8,439 nt of DNA, from NCBI GenBank assembly GCA_051000755.1, contig JBPCNZ010000130.1:1-8439 (forward strand). Reading direction: 5' to 3'. This document shows, piece after piece, positions 1 through 6,079 of this stretch (the first letter of the stretch is position 1; every line of letters begins with the position of its first letter). Made by a program: the position numbers and the translations under genes. This stretch comes from JALZAH01 sp051000755 (GTDB lineage Bacteria; Actinomycetota; Acidimicrobiia; Acidimicrobiales; Palsa-688). The notes beneath the pieces were generated by a model that was not told the origin of the DNA, ran no database searches, and saw nothing but the letters and a program-made list of their open reading frames with translations.

Positions 1-303
1 CCGCTGCGTCGTCCGCCGGTTGCTGGCAACGTCCTCCGCGCCCTGGCCTGAGCGCGCCTCTCCCCTGCCTTCGTCGCGGCGCGACGCGGGCCTGCCTTAG
101 TAGGTTTCGGTGTCGCCCCGCTCCTCGATCCACGGCGCGCGCCGCGGGTCCAGGCCGGCTTGCGGATCGGATCCCGGGCCTCCGGTGTCGTACAGGCGGA
201 GCGGGGGGTTGGCCGTCCCGTCCGGGGAGTCGTGGAGATCCACCTCCCGGAAGGGCACCTCCAGGTCGCCGACATGGACGCGACGGGCATTCGATGACGT
301 CAT
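1..303 (-). pseudogene. thiC: thiC 5' part (phosphomethylpyrimidine synthase), interrupted by in-frame TAA
   Basis: ThiC is the radical-SAM enzyme that converts aminoimidazole ribotide to the HMP pyrimidine of thiamine. The N-terminal part is recognisable: VPFREVDLHDSP, NPPLRLYDTGGPGSDPQ, then LDPRRAPWIEERGDTETY. A TAA stop (97-99) follows this tyrosine, after only 68 codons, whereas ThiC is normally about 430-600 residues. Read through the TAA, the same frame gives GRPASRRDEGRGEAR and stays open to base 1. G-R is what usually follows the 'RGD.E.Y' motif in this family, so one substitution (for example GAA to TAA) probably made the stop. The catalytic core and the C-terminal CxxCxxxxC cluster motif would lie outside the window. 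I place the start at ATG 303-301, 5 nt after AAGGGAG; the ATG at 324 lies inside the riboswitch core. A sequencing error is the main alternative. I am fairly sure of the family and less sure that the gene is truly dead. Confidence 0.8.
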
Positions 304-308
304 GGTTT

Positions 309-407
309 CTCCCTTCGCCGGCATTACCCGGGCCAGGTGCAGACGGTCGGAGCCAATCGGGTCGGGTGACCCAGACTCCCTCTCAGCCCGGTCTCTCCGA
401 GCTCCCG
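309..407 (-). promoter_or_regulatory. TPP (thiamine pyrophosphate) riboswitch upstream of thiC
   Basis: This is a thi-box aptamer on the minus strand. The two conserved strands are visible: GGCTGAGAGGG at 388-378 and ACCTG followed by CCCGGGTAATGCCGGCG at 338-316. P2 is GCTCGG (402-397) pairing with CCGGGC (391-386) around the loop AGAGA, directly followed by the invariant TGAGA (385-381). The P3 side carries a hairpin, GGGTC (372-368) with GACCC (363-359), loop ACCC. The core ends in GAAGGGAG, whose AAGGGAG (315-309) also looks like the Shine-Dalgarno sequence of thiC, 5 nt before the ATG at 303. TPP binding would therefore be expected to limit ribosome access. That mechanism is inferred from the layout; the riboswitch class itself is clear from sequence. 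Confidence 0.92.
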
Positions 408-477
408 TGAACGATCACCGTAATGCATACTGCTCGTCAGGACGTCCGAGCTGGCCCAGGTGGTGCGCCACACCTTC

Positions 478-503
478 CCCTCGCCCGGATCCGCTAGCGA
501 GGG
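478..503 (-). terminator. Possible hairpin at the end of the LysR gene
   Basis: CCCTCGC (478-484) and GCGAGGG (497-503) form a perfect 7-bp inverted repeat with a 12-nt loop, spanning the stop codon of the LysR gene. No T-run follows on the minus strand, so it is not a classical intrinsic terminator. It could still separate lysR transcription from the thiC leader that begins about 70 bases downstream. Confidence 0.25.
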
Positions 504-1396
504 CTAGTCCTGCCGGCGGAGGGGGCGATGCCGGCCCGGAGGGCATCGGCGAACGCCCGCGCTGCGGGCGGGGGCGTGCGGTCGTGGCGGTAGGCCAGCC
601 CGATGGTGCGGCGCAGATCGGCGTCCCGGAACGGGATGGCCACCAGATCGCCGGCCAGACCGGCGACCGATGCGGGGACCACGGCGGCGCCCAGGCCGGC
701 GGCGGTAAGGGCCAGAACCCCGTCCATCTCCAGGCCCTCCACCGCGAACTTCGGGGCGAAGCCGGCGCTGCGGCACACGGCCAGGGTGGCCTCGCGCAGG
801 TCGTAGCCGTCCCGGAACATGACCAGAGGCAGGTCCTCGAGATCGGCCACGCCCACCGAGGCCTGCCCCGCCAGCGGATGGTCGGAGGAAACGGCCAGCA
901 CCAGCTCCTCGTCGGCCAGCGCCTCGGTCCGCACCCACGAGTGGTCGATCGGCAGGATGACCACGGCCAGGTCCAGCTCCCCACGCTCGAGGGCGGTGAC
1001 CAGGCGGCGGGACCCGTCCTCGCTCAACGACACGTCCAGGCCCGGGTAGCGGCGGTGGAACTCGGCCAGCACCGGGGCCAGCACCACCGTGGTCAACGTT
1101 GGGGTGGCGCCGAGGGAGAGCCGGCCCCGGCGCAGCTCCATGAGATCGGTGACCGCGGCCCGCCCCGCCTCGCAGTCGGCGAGAGCCTGGCGGGCCCAGG
1201 GCAGGAGGGCGTCGCCGGCCGGTGTGGGGCTGACCCCTCCCCCCGAACGGTGGAACAGCTCGATGCCCAACTCTCGTTCCAGGGAGCGCACCGCGGCGCT
1301 GACCGACGGCTGGGCCACCCGCAGCTTGTCGGCCGCCCGGGTGAAGCCTCCCTCCTCGGCCACGCTCACCACGTAACGCAGCTGATGGAGTTGCAC
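494..1396 (-). CDS. LysR-family transcriptional regulator, divergent from sdhCAB
   Basis: A 300-residue LysR-type regulator of normal family length. Residues 3-60 hold the winged helix-turn-helix: LHQLRYVVSVAEEGGFTRAA, then VAQPSVSAAVRSLERELGIELFHR and the typical SPTPAGDALL. Residues about 88-290 form the periplasmic-binding-protein-like effector domain (LSLGATPTL, ELDLAVVILP, GLGAAVVPASVAG). It should bind DNA as a tetramer in the cytoplasm. The effector cannot be read from sequence. It starts at GTG 1396-1394 because the HTH begins at once, and a good promoter sits immediately in front with no room for a Shine-Dalgarno, suggesting a leaderless message. It is transcribed divergently from the succinate dehydrogenase operon across 125 bases, the usual arrangement for a LysR protein that controls its neighbour and itself. 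Control of sdh is an inference from position. Confidence 0.93.
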   Translation of the reverse strand: MQLHQLRYVVSVAEEGGFTRAADKLRVAQPSVSAAVRSLERELGIELFHRSGGGVSPTPAGDALLPWARQALADCEAGRAAVTDLMELRRGRLSLGATPTLTTVVLAPVLAEFHRRYPGLDVSLSEDGSRRLVTALERGELDLAVVILPIDHSWVRTEALADEELVLAVSSDHPLAGQASVGVADLEDLPLVMFRDGYDLREATLAVCRSAGFAPKFAVEGLEMDGVLALTAAGLGAAVVPASVAGLAGDLVAIPFRDADLRRTIGLAYRHDRTPPPAARAFADALRAGIAPSAGRTSPR

Positions 1397-1431
1397 CAGC
1401 CCATTCTATAGGCGATGCCTCTGGCAGTCAG
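1397..1431 (-). promoter_or_regulatory. Sigma-70-like promoter for the LysR gene, probably leaderless
   Basis: On the minus strand CTGACT (1431-1426, 4 of 6 matches to TTGACA) is separated by exactly 17 nt from TAGAAT (1408-1403, 5 of 6 matches to TATAAT). Only GGGCTG lies between the -10 box and the GTG start codon, so the expected transcription start falls on or next to the start codon. Leaderless messages are common in actinobacteria. No experimental support is available here. Confidence 0.55.
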
Positions 1432-1435
1432 AGTG

Positions 1436-1452
1436 AAGAGACCCTTTCTCTT
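1436..1452. promoter_or_regulatory. Inverted repeat in the lysR-sdhC intergenic region, candidate operator
   Basis: AAGAGA (1436-1441), spacer CCCTT, TCTCTT (1447-1452): a perfect 6+6 palindrome. It lies just upstream of the -35 box of the LysR gene and 70 bases upstream of the sdhC start. LysR proteins bind short imperfect dyads in such positions, so this is the best operator candidate. A smaller dyad AGGC-GAT-GCCT (1410-1420) overlaps the lysR spacer. Towards sdhC, a weak -10-like TAGGGT (1469-1474) is present but has no convincing -35 partner. Confidence 0.35.
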
Positions 1453-1485
1453 TGAGGTAGGGCCCACGTAGGGTGACCCCGCGTG

Positions 1486-1502
1486 GCCGGCACGACGCCG
1501 GC
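1486..1502 (+). promoter_or_regulatory. Small hairpin in the sdhC leader
   Basis: GCCGGC (1486-1491), loop ACGAC, GCCGGC (1497-1502) can form a 6-bp GC-only stem. It stands just before two Shine-Dalgarno-like tracts, GGAG (1506-1509) and GGGAGAG (1511-1517), and could influence translation initiation of sdhC. GC-rich DNA produces such stems by chance, so confidence is low. Confidence 0.25.
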
Positions 1503-1521
1503 ACAGGAGTGGGAGAGACGC

Positions 1522-2352
1522 ATGGCAGCACCGACGACTCAAGCCCCACTGACGGGAGCCTCCAATCGGGCGGCCATTCCCCAAAGGACCCTTCGCCAGG
1601 ACCGCTGGTGGATACAGCCGAGCGTCTCCGCCGCGGTCCTCCTGTCGTTCATCGCCTACTCGACCTGGGCCGCCTTCCAGAACGCCAACTACTACTTCAA
1701 GCCCTACCTGTCGCCGTTCTACTCACCGTGCATCGCCAGCGTCTGCAACTCGGCCCGTTCCGGCGCCGTCCACGGCCTGCATGTGCCGAACGTCGGCATC
1801 GTCGGCACGTGGTGGTCGATCTCGCCGGCCATCCTCGTCCTGATCTTCCCTCTGGGGTTCCGGATGACCTGCTACTACTACCGCAAGGCGTACTACCGCT
1901 CGTTGCTGCTGTCGCCCCCCGGTTGCGCCGTGAGCGAGCCCCGCAAGCGCTACAGCGGCGAGACTCGCTTCCCGCTGATCCTGCAGAACGTGCACCGGTA
2001 CTTCTTCTACTTCGGGCTCATCCTCAACGTGATCCTGAGCTACGACGCCGTCATCTCCTTCCAGAACCACGATGGCCAATGGGGCCACGTCGGGGTCGGA
2101 ACGGCGGTGCTGTGCATCAACGCCGTCCTGCTGTGGCTGTACTCCCTGTCGTGCCACTCGTGCCGCCACATCATCGGGGGCCGGCTCAAGCACTTCTCCA
2201 AACACCCGATCCGCTTCAAGTTCTGGGGCGTGGTGACCAAGCTCAACAAGCGCCACATGGAGCTGGCCTGGTGCAGCCTGATCTTCGTGGGCCTCACCGA
2301 TCTCTACATCCGTCTGGTCGCCAGCGGCACCATCCACGGGGGGTGGGTGTGA
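1522..2352 (+). CDS. sdhC: Succinate dehydrogenase membrane subunit SdhC (Sdh1-like, five helices)
   Basis: Membrane anchor that receives electrons from SdhB and reduces quinone. The ATG at 1522 is preferred over GTG 1483, because GGGAGAG lies 4 nt upstream and 1483 lies before the leader hairpin. The product is 276 residues with about five hydrophobic segments, near 31-53, 96-116, 158-180, 189-210 and 246-268. It is much longer than the roughly 120-residue SdhC of proteobacteria, and no SdhD gene follows. It matches the actinobacterial Sdh1-type subunit: TCYYYRKAYYRS (116-127), RYSGETRFPLILQNVHRYFF, and CHSCRH (211-216) followed by GGRLKHFSKHP. Further cysteines are C70, C75, C117 and C135. 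A Rieske-type cluster in the membrane has been reported for mycobacterial Sdh1; the CHSCRH motif is a candidate ligand source here, which I infer rather than know. The stop overlaps the sdhA start (TGATG). Confidence 0.94.
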   Translation: MAAPTTQAPLTGASNRAAIPQRTLRQDRWWIQPSVSAAVLLSFIAYSTWAAFQNANYYFKPYLSPFYSPCIASVCNSARSGAVHGLHVPNVGIVGTWWSISPAILVLIFPLGFRMTCYYYRKAYYRSLLLSPPGCAVSEPRKRYSGETRFPLILQNVHRYFFYFGLILNVILSYDAVISFQNHDGQWGHVGVGTAVLCINAVLLWLYSLSCHSCRHIIGGRLKHFSKHPIRFKFWGVVTKLNKRHMELAWCSLIFVGLTDLYIRLVASGTIHGGWV

Positions 2353-4154
2353 TGGCCGATCATGAACATCACGACTACGAAGTCATCGTCATCGGTGCCG
2401 GCGGCGCCGGACTGCGCGCCGCCATCGCCGCCCACGAGGCCGGGGCCCGCACCGCGGTGATCTGCAAGAGCCTCCTCGGCAAGGCCCACACGGTCATGGC
2501 CGAGGGCGGCATCGCCGCGTCGATGGGCAACCTCTACTCGGAGGACAACTGGAAGGTCCACTTTCGCGACACCATGCGGGGCGGCAAGCTCCTCAACCAT
2601 TGGCGCATGGCCCAGCTCCACGCCCAGGAGGCGCCGGCGCGGGTCTGGGAGCTCGAGCAGTGGGGCGCACTGTTCGACCGGACACCGGAGGGCCTCATCA
2701 GCCAGCGGGATTTCGGCGGCCACCGCTACGCCCGCCTGGCCCACGTCGGCGACCGCACCGGGCTGGAGATGATCCGGACCCTCCAGCAGCGCACCGTCAG
2801 TCTGGGCATCGACGTCTTCATGGAGTGCACCGTCACCGACCTGCTCAAGGACGGCCACCGGATGGCCGGGGCCTTCGGGTACTGGCGGGAGTCGGGCCGC
2901 TTCATCGTCTTCAACGCCCCGTCGGTGGTGCTGGCCACCGGGGGGATCGGCAAGTCGTGGAAGGTCACCTCCAACTCCTGGGAGTACACCGGCGACGGCC
3001 ACGCCCTGGCCATGCGGGCCGGGGCCAGCCTGGTCAACATGGAGTTCGTCCAGTTCCACCCCACCGGCATGGTCTGGCCCCCATCGGTGCGGGGCATCCT
3101 CGTCACCGAATCGGTTCGCGGTGACGGCGGGGTGCTGCGCAACTCCGAGGGCGAGCGGTTCATGTTCAACTACATCCCGGAGTTCTTCAAGTCCGAGACC
3201 TCCGACAGCGAGGCGGAAGCGGACCGCTGGTACGACGACAAGCGCAACAACCGTCGGCCTCCCGAGCTCCTGCCCCGCGATGAGGTGGCCCGGGCCATCA
3301 ACAACGAGATCAAGGAGGGGCGCGGGTCGCCGCACGGCGGAGTGTTCCTCGACATCGCCAGCCGGCGCAGCGCCGAGTACATCCAGAAGCGCCTCCCGTC
3401 GATGTATGCCCAGTTCAAGGAGCTGGCCGAGGTCGACATCACTGCCGAGCCCATGGAGGTGGGTCCTACCTGCCACTACGTCATGGGCGGGGTGGAGGTC
3501 GATCCCGACTCCGCCAAGTCGATGGTCGACGGCCTCTACGCCGCCGGCGAGGTGGCCGGGGGCATGCACGGCTCCAACCGCCTGGGGGGCAACTCCCTCG
3601 GGGACCTTCTCGTGTTCGGCAAGCGGGCCGGCGAGCACGCCGCCGCCTACGCCACCGGACTCGGTGAGAACAAGCCGAAGGTCCACGACGACGACGTCGG
3701 TCTGTCGTCGATGGCGGCGCTGGCCCCCTTCGACAACGAAGGCGACGAAAACGCCTACGCCCTGCACCAGACCCTCCAGGCCACGATGCAGGACCTGGTC
3801 GGGATCATCCGCACCGAGGCCGAGATGCAAAAGGCCCTCGACGCGGTGATGGATCTGGCCGGGCGCATCGACCACATCTCGGTCGAGGGCCACCGCCAGT
3901 ACAACCCGGGCTGGCACCTGGCCCTGGACCTGCGCAACATGCTCCTGGTCTCCGAGGCCGTCGCCAAGGCGGCCCTGGAACGCAAGGAGAGCCGGGGGGG
4001 CCACACCCGAGACGACTATCCGATGACTGACGACCACTGGGCCAAGCTCAACGTGATCGTCTCCCTGGGCGACGATCACCGGGTGGCCATCCGAACCCAG
4101 CCCCTGCCGGTGATGCCCCCGGACCTGACCGAGATCGTGGAGGCGCAGCAGTGA
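2352..4154 (+). CDS. sdhA: Succinate dehydrogenase flavoprotein subunit SdhA
   Basis: Catalytic subunit oxidising succinate to fumarate with covalently bound FAD, on the cytoplasmic face of the membrane complex; it links the TCA cycle to respiration. The frame is open much further upstream, but the true start is the ATG at 2352, which overlaps the sdhC stop and is preceded by a G-rich ribosome-binding tract. The product is 600 residues. Key features are the dinucleotide-binding loop GAGGAG (15-20), the flavin-linking histidine in KAHTVMAEGG (H46), QFHPTG (H236), TESVRGDGG (254-260), the catalytic-arginine motif RDEVARA (R309), HYVMGG (H375), SNRLGGNSLGD (408-418) and the C-terminal RESRGxH-type motif as KESRGGHTRDD. 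All expected active-site residues are present. Length and motifs fit the actinobacterial SdhA group. It is followed by sdhB with a GTGA overlap, so translation is probably coupled. Confidence 0.97.
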   Translation: MADHEHHDYEVIVIGAGGAGLRAAIAAHEAGARTAVICKSLLGKAHTVMAEGGIAASMGNLYSEDNWKVHFRDTMRGGKLLNHWRMAQLHAQEAPARVWELEQWGALFDRTPEGLISQRDFGGHRYARLAHVGDRTGLEMIRTLQQRTVSLGIDVFMECTVTDLLKDGHRMAGAFGYWRESGRFIVFNAPSVVLATGGIGKSWKVTSNSWEYTGDGHALAMRAGASLVNMEFVQFHPTGMVWPPSVRGILVTESVRGDGGVLRNSEGERFMFNYIPEFFKSETSDSEAEADRWYDDKRNNRRPPELLPRDEVARAINNEIKEGRGSPHGGVFLDIASRRSAEYIQKRLPSMYAQFKELAEVDITAEPMEVGPTCHYVMGGVEVDPDSAKSMVDGLYAAGEVAGGMHGSNRLGGNSLGDLLVFGKRAGEHAAAYATGLGENKPKVHDDDVGLSSMAALAPFDNEGDENAYALHQTLQATMQDLVGIIRTEAEMQKALDAVMDLAGRIDHISVEGHRQYNPGWHLALDLRNMLLVSEAVAKAALERKESRGGHTRDDYPMTDDHWAKLNVIVSLGDDHRVAIRTQPLPVMPPDLTEIVEAQQ

Positions 4155-4900
4155 CCTACGACCTGAAGCTCAACATCTGGCGCGGTGACGCCTCGGGCGG
4201 GGAGATCAAGCAGTACTCCGTGCCGGTCGAGGACGGCGAGGTCGTGCTCGACGCCGTGCACCACCTCCAGGCCCAGGAGGCCGGCGACATGGCCGTGCGC
4301 TGGAACTGCAAGGCCGGCAAGTGCGGGTCCTGCTCGGCGGAGATCAACGGCAAGCCCCGGCTCATGTGCCTGGCCCGCCTGTCCACCTTCGAGCAGGGCC
4401 AGCCCATCACGCTCACCCCCCTGCGGACCTTCCCGGTGATCAAGGACCTGGTCACCGACGTGTCGTTCAACTACCGCAAGGCGGCCCAGGTCCCGGCGTT
4501 CAGTCCGAGCGCCGAGCAACCGACGGCACCGTTCCGCATGGCCCAGGTCGACGTGGAGCGGTCCCAGGAGTTCCGCAAGTGCATCGAGTGCTTCTTGTGC
4601 CAGGACACCTGTCATGTGATCCGGGACCATGAGGAGAACAAGGAGGCCTTCGCCGGCCCCCGGTTCTTCATCCGCTATGCGGAGCTGGAGATGCACCCCA
4701 ACGACGACCTCGACCGGCGCAAGCTGACCCAGGAGGCGCAGGGCCTGGGGCTGTGCAACATCACCAAGTGCTGCACCGAGGTGTGCCCCGAGCACATCAA
4801 GATCACCGACAACGGCATCATCCCCATGAAGGAGCGGGTCGCTGACGTCAAGTACGATCCGGTGCGCTTCTTCCGCCGCAAGAAGGACCGCACCGGCTGA
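4151..4900 (+). CDS. sdhB: Succinate dehydrogenase iron-sulfur subunit SdhB
   Basis: Electron-transfer subunit of 249 residues between the flavin of SdhA and the membrane subunit. The N-terminal plant-type ferredoxin domain binds [2Fe-2S] through C53, C58, C61 and C73 (CKAGKCGSC...MC). The C-terminal domain has CIECFLCQDTC (C144, C147, C150, C154) and CNITKCCTEVCPEHI (C202, C207, C208, C212). By analogy with E. coli SdhB, C144/C147/C150/C212 hold [4Fe-4S] and C154/C202/C208 hold [3Fe-4S]. All ligands are present. The GTG start at 4151 overlaps the sdhA stop by four bases (GTGA). The ending, MKERVADVKYDPVRFF plus a basic tail, is typical of the actinobacterial type. Third gene of the sdhCAB unit. 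Confidence 0.98.
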   Translation: MTYDLKLNIWRGDASGGEIKQYSVPVEDGEVVLDAVHHLQAQEAGDMAVRWNCKAGKCGSCSAEINGKPRLMCLARLSTFEQGQPITLTPLRTFPVIKDLVTDVSFNYRKAAQVPAFSPSAEQPTAPFRMAQVDVERSQEFRKCIECFLCQDTCHVIRDHEENKEAFAGPRFFIRYAELEMHPNDDLDRRKLTQEAQGLGLCNITKCCTEVCPEHIKITDNGIIPMKERVADVKYDPVRFFRRKKDRTG

Positions 4901-4920
4901 GCCGTCTGCAACGCCTGGGC

Positions 4921-5673
4921 GTGTTCTGCGGGTCGAGCCCCGGCCGCCGGCCTGCCTACCGACAGGCGGCCGTGGACCTGGCCGAGACCCTGGTGGCGAG
5001 GGACATAGGTCTGGTCTTCGGGGGCAGCGGGCTCGGACTGATGGGGGTCGTGGCCGACGAGATCCTCCGCCGCGGCGGCGCCGTGACCGGCGTGATTCCT
5101 GAGGCCCTGATGGGCAAGGAGGTGCCCCACCGGGGGCTGGAGGACCTCCGCGTGGTGGGGTCCATGCACGAGCGCAAGGCGCTCATGGCCGACCTTTCCG
5201 ACGGGTTCGTGGCCCTGCCCGGCGGGTTCGGCACCCTCGAGGAGTTCGCCGAGGTCCTGACCTGGACCCAGCTCGGGATCCAGGCCAAGCCCTGCGGCCT
5301 GCTGGATGTGGCCGGGTACTGGAACCAGATCCTGGGCTTCTTCGACCATGCCGTGGCCGAGGGGTTCGTTAAGCCCGTCAACCGTTCGTTGGTCCTCGCA
5401 AGCGACTTGGCGGCCGGCCTGGTCGACCGCCTGGCCGCCTGGGAACCGCCCGCCGCACTTCGGCCTGAACCTGTTCGGGCGGCAGGCGACGAAGGGCGGG
5501 CGACGAACGGGGCGGGCGAGACGGGCGAGACGGGCGAGACGAGCGACGACGGATCTGGGCGACCAAGAATCTGCCCCGCCGCGGTTCTTGTCGCCCAGAT
5601 CCCTGAGCCGCCGCGCCCGGGGGGTGCCGTGGCCTTACGGTCGGCGTCCGGCCCGGCTCCCCGTCTCGATTGA
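4921..5673 (+). CDS. LOG-family nucleoside 5'-monophosphate phosphoribohydrolase (TIGR00730-type)
   Basis: Cytoplasmic Rossmann-fold enzyme of the LOG ('Lonely guy') family. Members remove the ribose phosphate from cytokinin nucleotides or related purine nucleotides; the bacterial substrate is usually unknown. Motifs are FCGSSPGRRPAY (2-13), FGGSGLGLMGVVAD (33-46), MHERK (82-86) and the diagnostic PGGFGTLEE (100-108). The core ends near residue 178. The remaining 70 residues are low complexity, with a GET-GET-GET repeat and a stretch encoded by a strong DNA hairpin, so the tail may not be functional protein. The start is uncertain. GTG 4921 lacks a Shine-Dalgarno and clips the first beta strand. 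A CTG at 4897 overlaps the sdhB stop (CTGA), has AAGGA 8 nt upstream and would add SRLQRLG before VFCGSS, which fits the family better. It lies 20 bases after sdhB and is probably cotranscribed. Confidence 0.87.
   Translation: MFCGSSPGRRPAYRQAAVDLAETLVARDIGLVFGGSGLGLMGVVADEILRRGGAVTGVIPEALMGKEVPHRGLEDLRVVGSMHERKALMADLSDGFVALPGGFGTLEEFAEVLTWTQLGIQAKPCGLLDVAGYWNQILGFFDHAVAEGFVKPVNRSLVLASDLAAGLVDRLAAWEPPAALRPEPVRAAGDEGRATNGAGETGETGETSDDGSGRPRICPAAVLVAQIPEPPRPGGAVALRSASGPAPRLD
5514..5540 (+). repeat. Three tandem copies of a 9-bp unit in the LOG gene tail
   Basis: GGGCGAGAC occurs three times head to tail (5514-5522, 5523-5531, 5532-5540), followed by the degenerate GAGCGACGA. Because 9 is a multiple of 3, the array encodes repeated Gly-Glu-Thr in the C-terminal tail without breaking the frame. 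Copy number could vary by slippage. Confidence 0.85.
5551..5602 (+). terminator. Strong 18-bp hairpin, possible sdh-LOG operon terminator
   Basis: GGATCTGGGCGAC (5551-5563) pairs perfectly with GTCGCCCAGATCC (5590-5602). After a single bulged C (5564), AAGAA (5565-5569) pairs with TTCTT (5585-5589). The loop is the 15 nt 5570-5584. An 18-bp stem with one bulge is far beyond chance. No T-tract follows, so it would be a terminator of the stem-only kind proposed for actinobacteria, or else a repetitive extragenic palindrome. It lies inside the 3' end of the LOG reading frame, beyond the conserved domain. Confidence 0.6.
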
Positions 5674-5713
5674 TGGCCCAACCGATCAGTAGCCTGGGCC
5701 ACGGCGAGGAGAG

Positions 5714-6079
5714 GTGAGGGTGCGACGACGCATACATGAAGACCAGCGACCGGAGTGGATGCACCGGGACGCGATACTGCTCTACACCTGCCAGCTCGCC
5801 GACGCTGTAGGAGCCCGCGATGATCTCAGCCAAGCACCCGAGATTCTCGCTCCCTTCCCACCTCCGCTCGCCGGGGATGAGAGGCTGCTGGTGTCGGGCC
5901 CGTTCCGACTCCTGAACTATCAGGCCCTGGGCGACGGGAGCTGGCAGTCGGGAAGTTTTGTCCTTGCTGGCCGCGGTGCAGTGGGAATGGGTCTCCTGGC
6001 CGGCTCGGTAGTCGGAAATGCTCGCGCCAAGGCCCACGTCCGGGCTCAGGCGGCCGCCGAGCCACCCCCAGGTGGGTGA
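5714..6079 (+). pseudogene. Unrecognised protein, N-terminal fragment of a frameshifted gene
   Basis: I do not recognise a named family. This 121-residue frame holds LLYTCQLADAVGARDDL, GDERLLVSGPFRLLNYQALG and the small-residue stretch GRGAVGMGLLAGSVVGNARAK, and ends PPPGG. The next reading frame continues the same protein. The shift lies at CCCCC (6065-6069): one extra C would give AEPPPRWVTVEQGTLYVRRY in a single frame. The downstream half has no Shine-Dalgarno of its own, so a one-base deletion explains the layout better than two genes. The start is GTG 5714 or GTG 5720; GGAGAGG (5708-5714) suits 5720 better. Alternatives are assembly error or a programmed -1 shift. The product would be about 210 residues, probably cytoplasmic or peripherally membrane-bound, function unknown. 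Confidence 0.6.

Noticed and set aside
1..51. Open plus-strand frame ending in TGA at 49-51, possibly the end of another gene
   Set aside because: Only 17 codons, antisense to the better-supported ThiC frame, and it shows no recognisable protein end.
110..1411. 433-codon plus-strand frame over thiC and the LysR gene
   Set aside because: Antisense to two recognisable genes and a riboswitch, with low-complexity Arg/Gly/Gln-rich content and no domain.
1473..2351. Upstream extension of the sdhA frame giving an 893-residue protein
   Set aside because: The extra residues overlap sdhC in another frame and are Arg/Pro/Leu-rich; the flavoprotein begins at 2352 with a coupled ATG.
2304..4079. 591-codon open frame antisense to sdhA
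   Set aside because: Its composition (His, Val, Gly, Asp, Leu rich with no motifs) is that of the mirror of a GC-rich gene; sdhA on the other strand is fully conserved.
5551..5602. Hairpin as part of a CRISPR or toxin-antitoxin RNA repeat
   Set aside because: It occurs once in this window, and no spaced repeat series or small toxin-like gene accompanies it.
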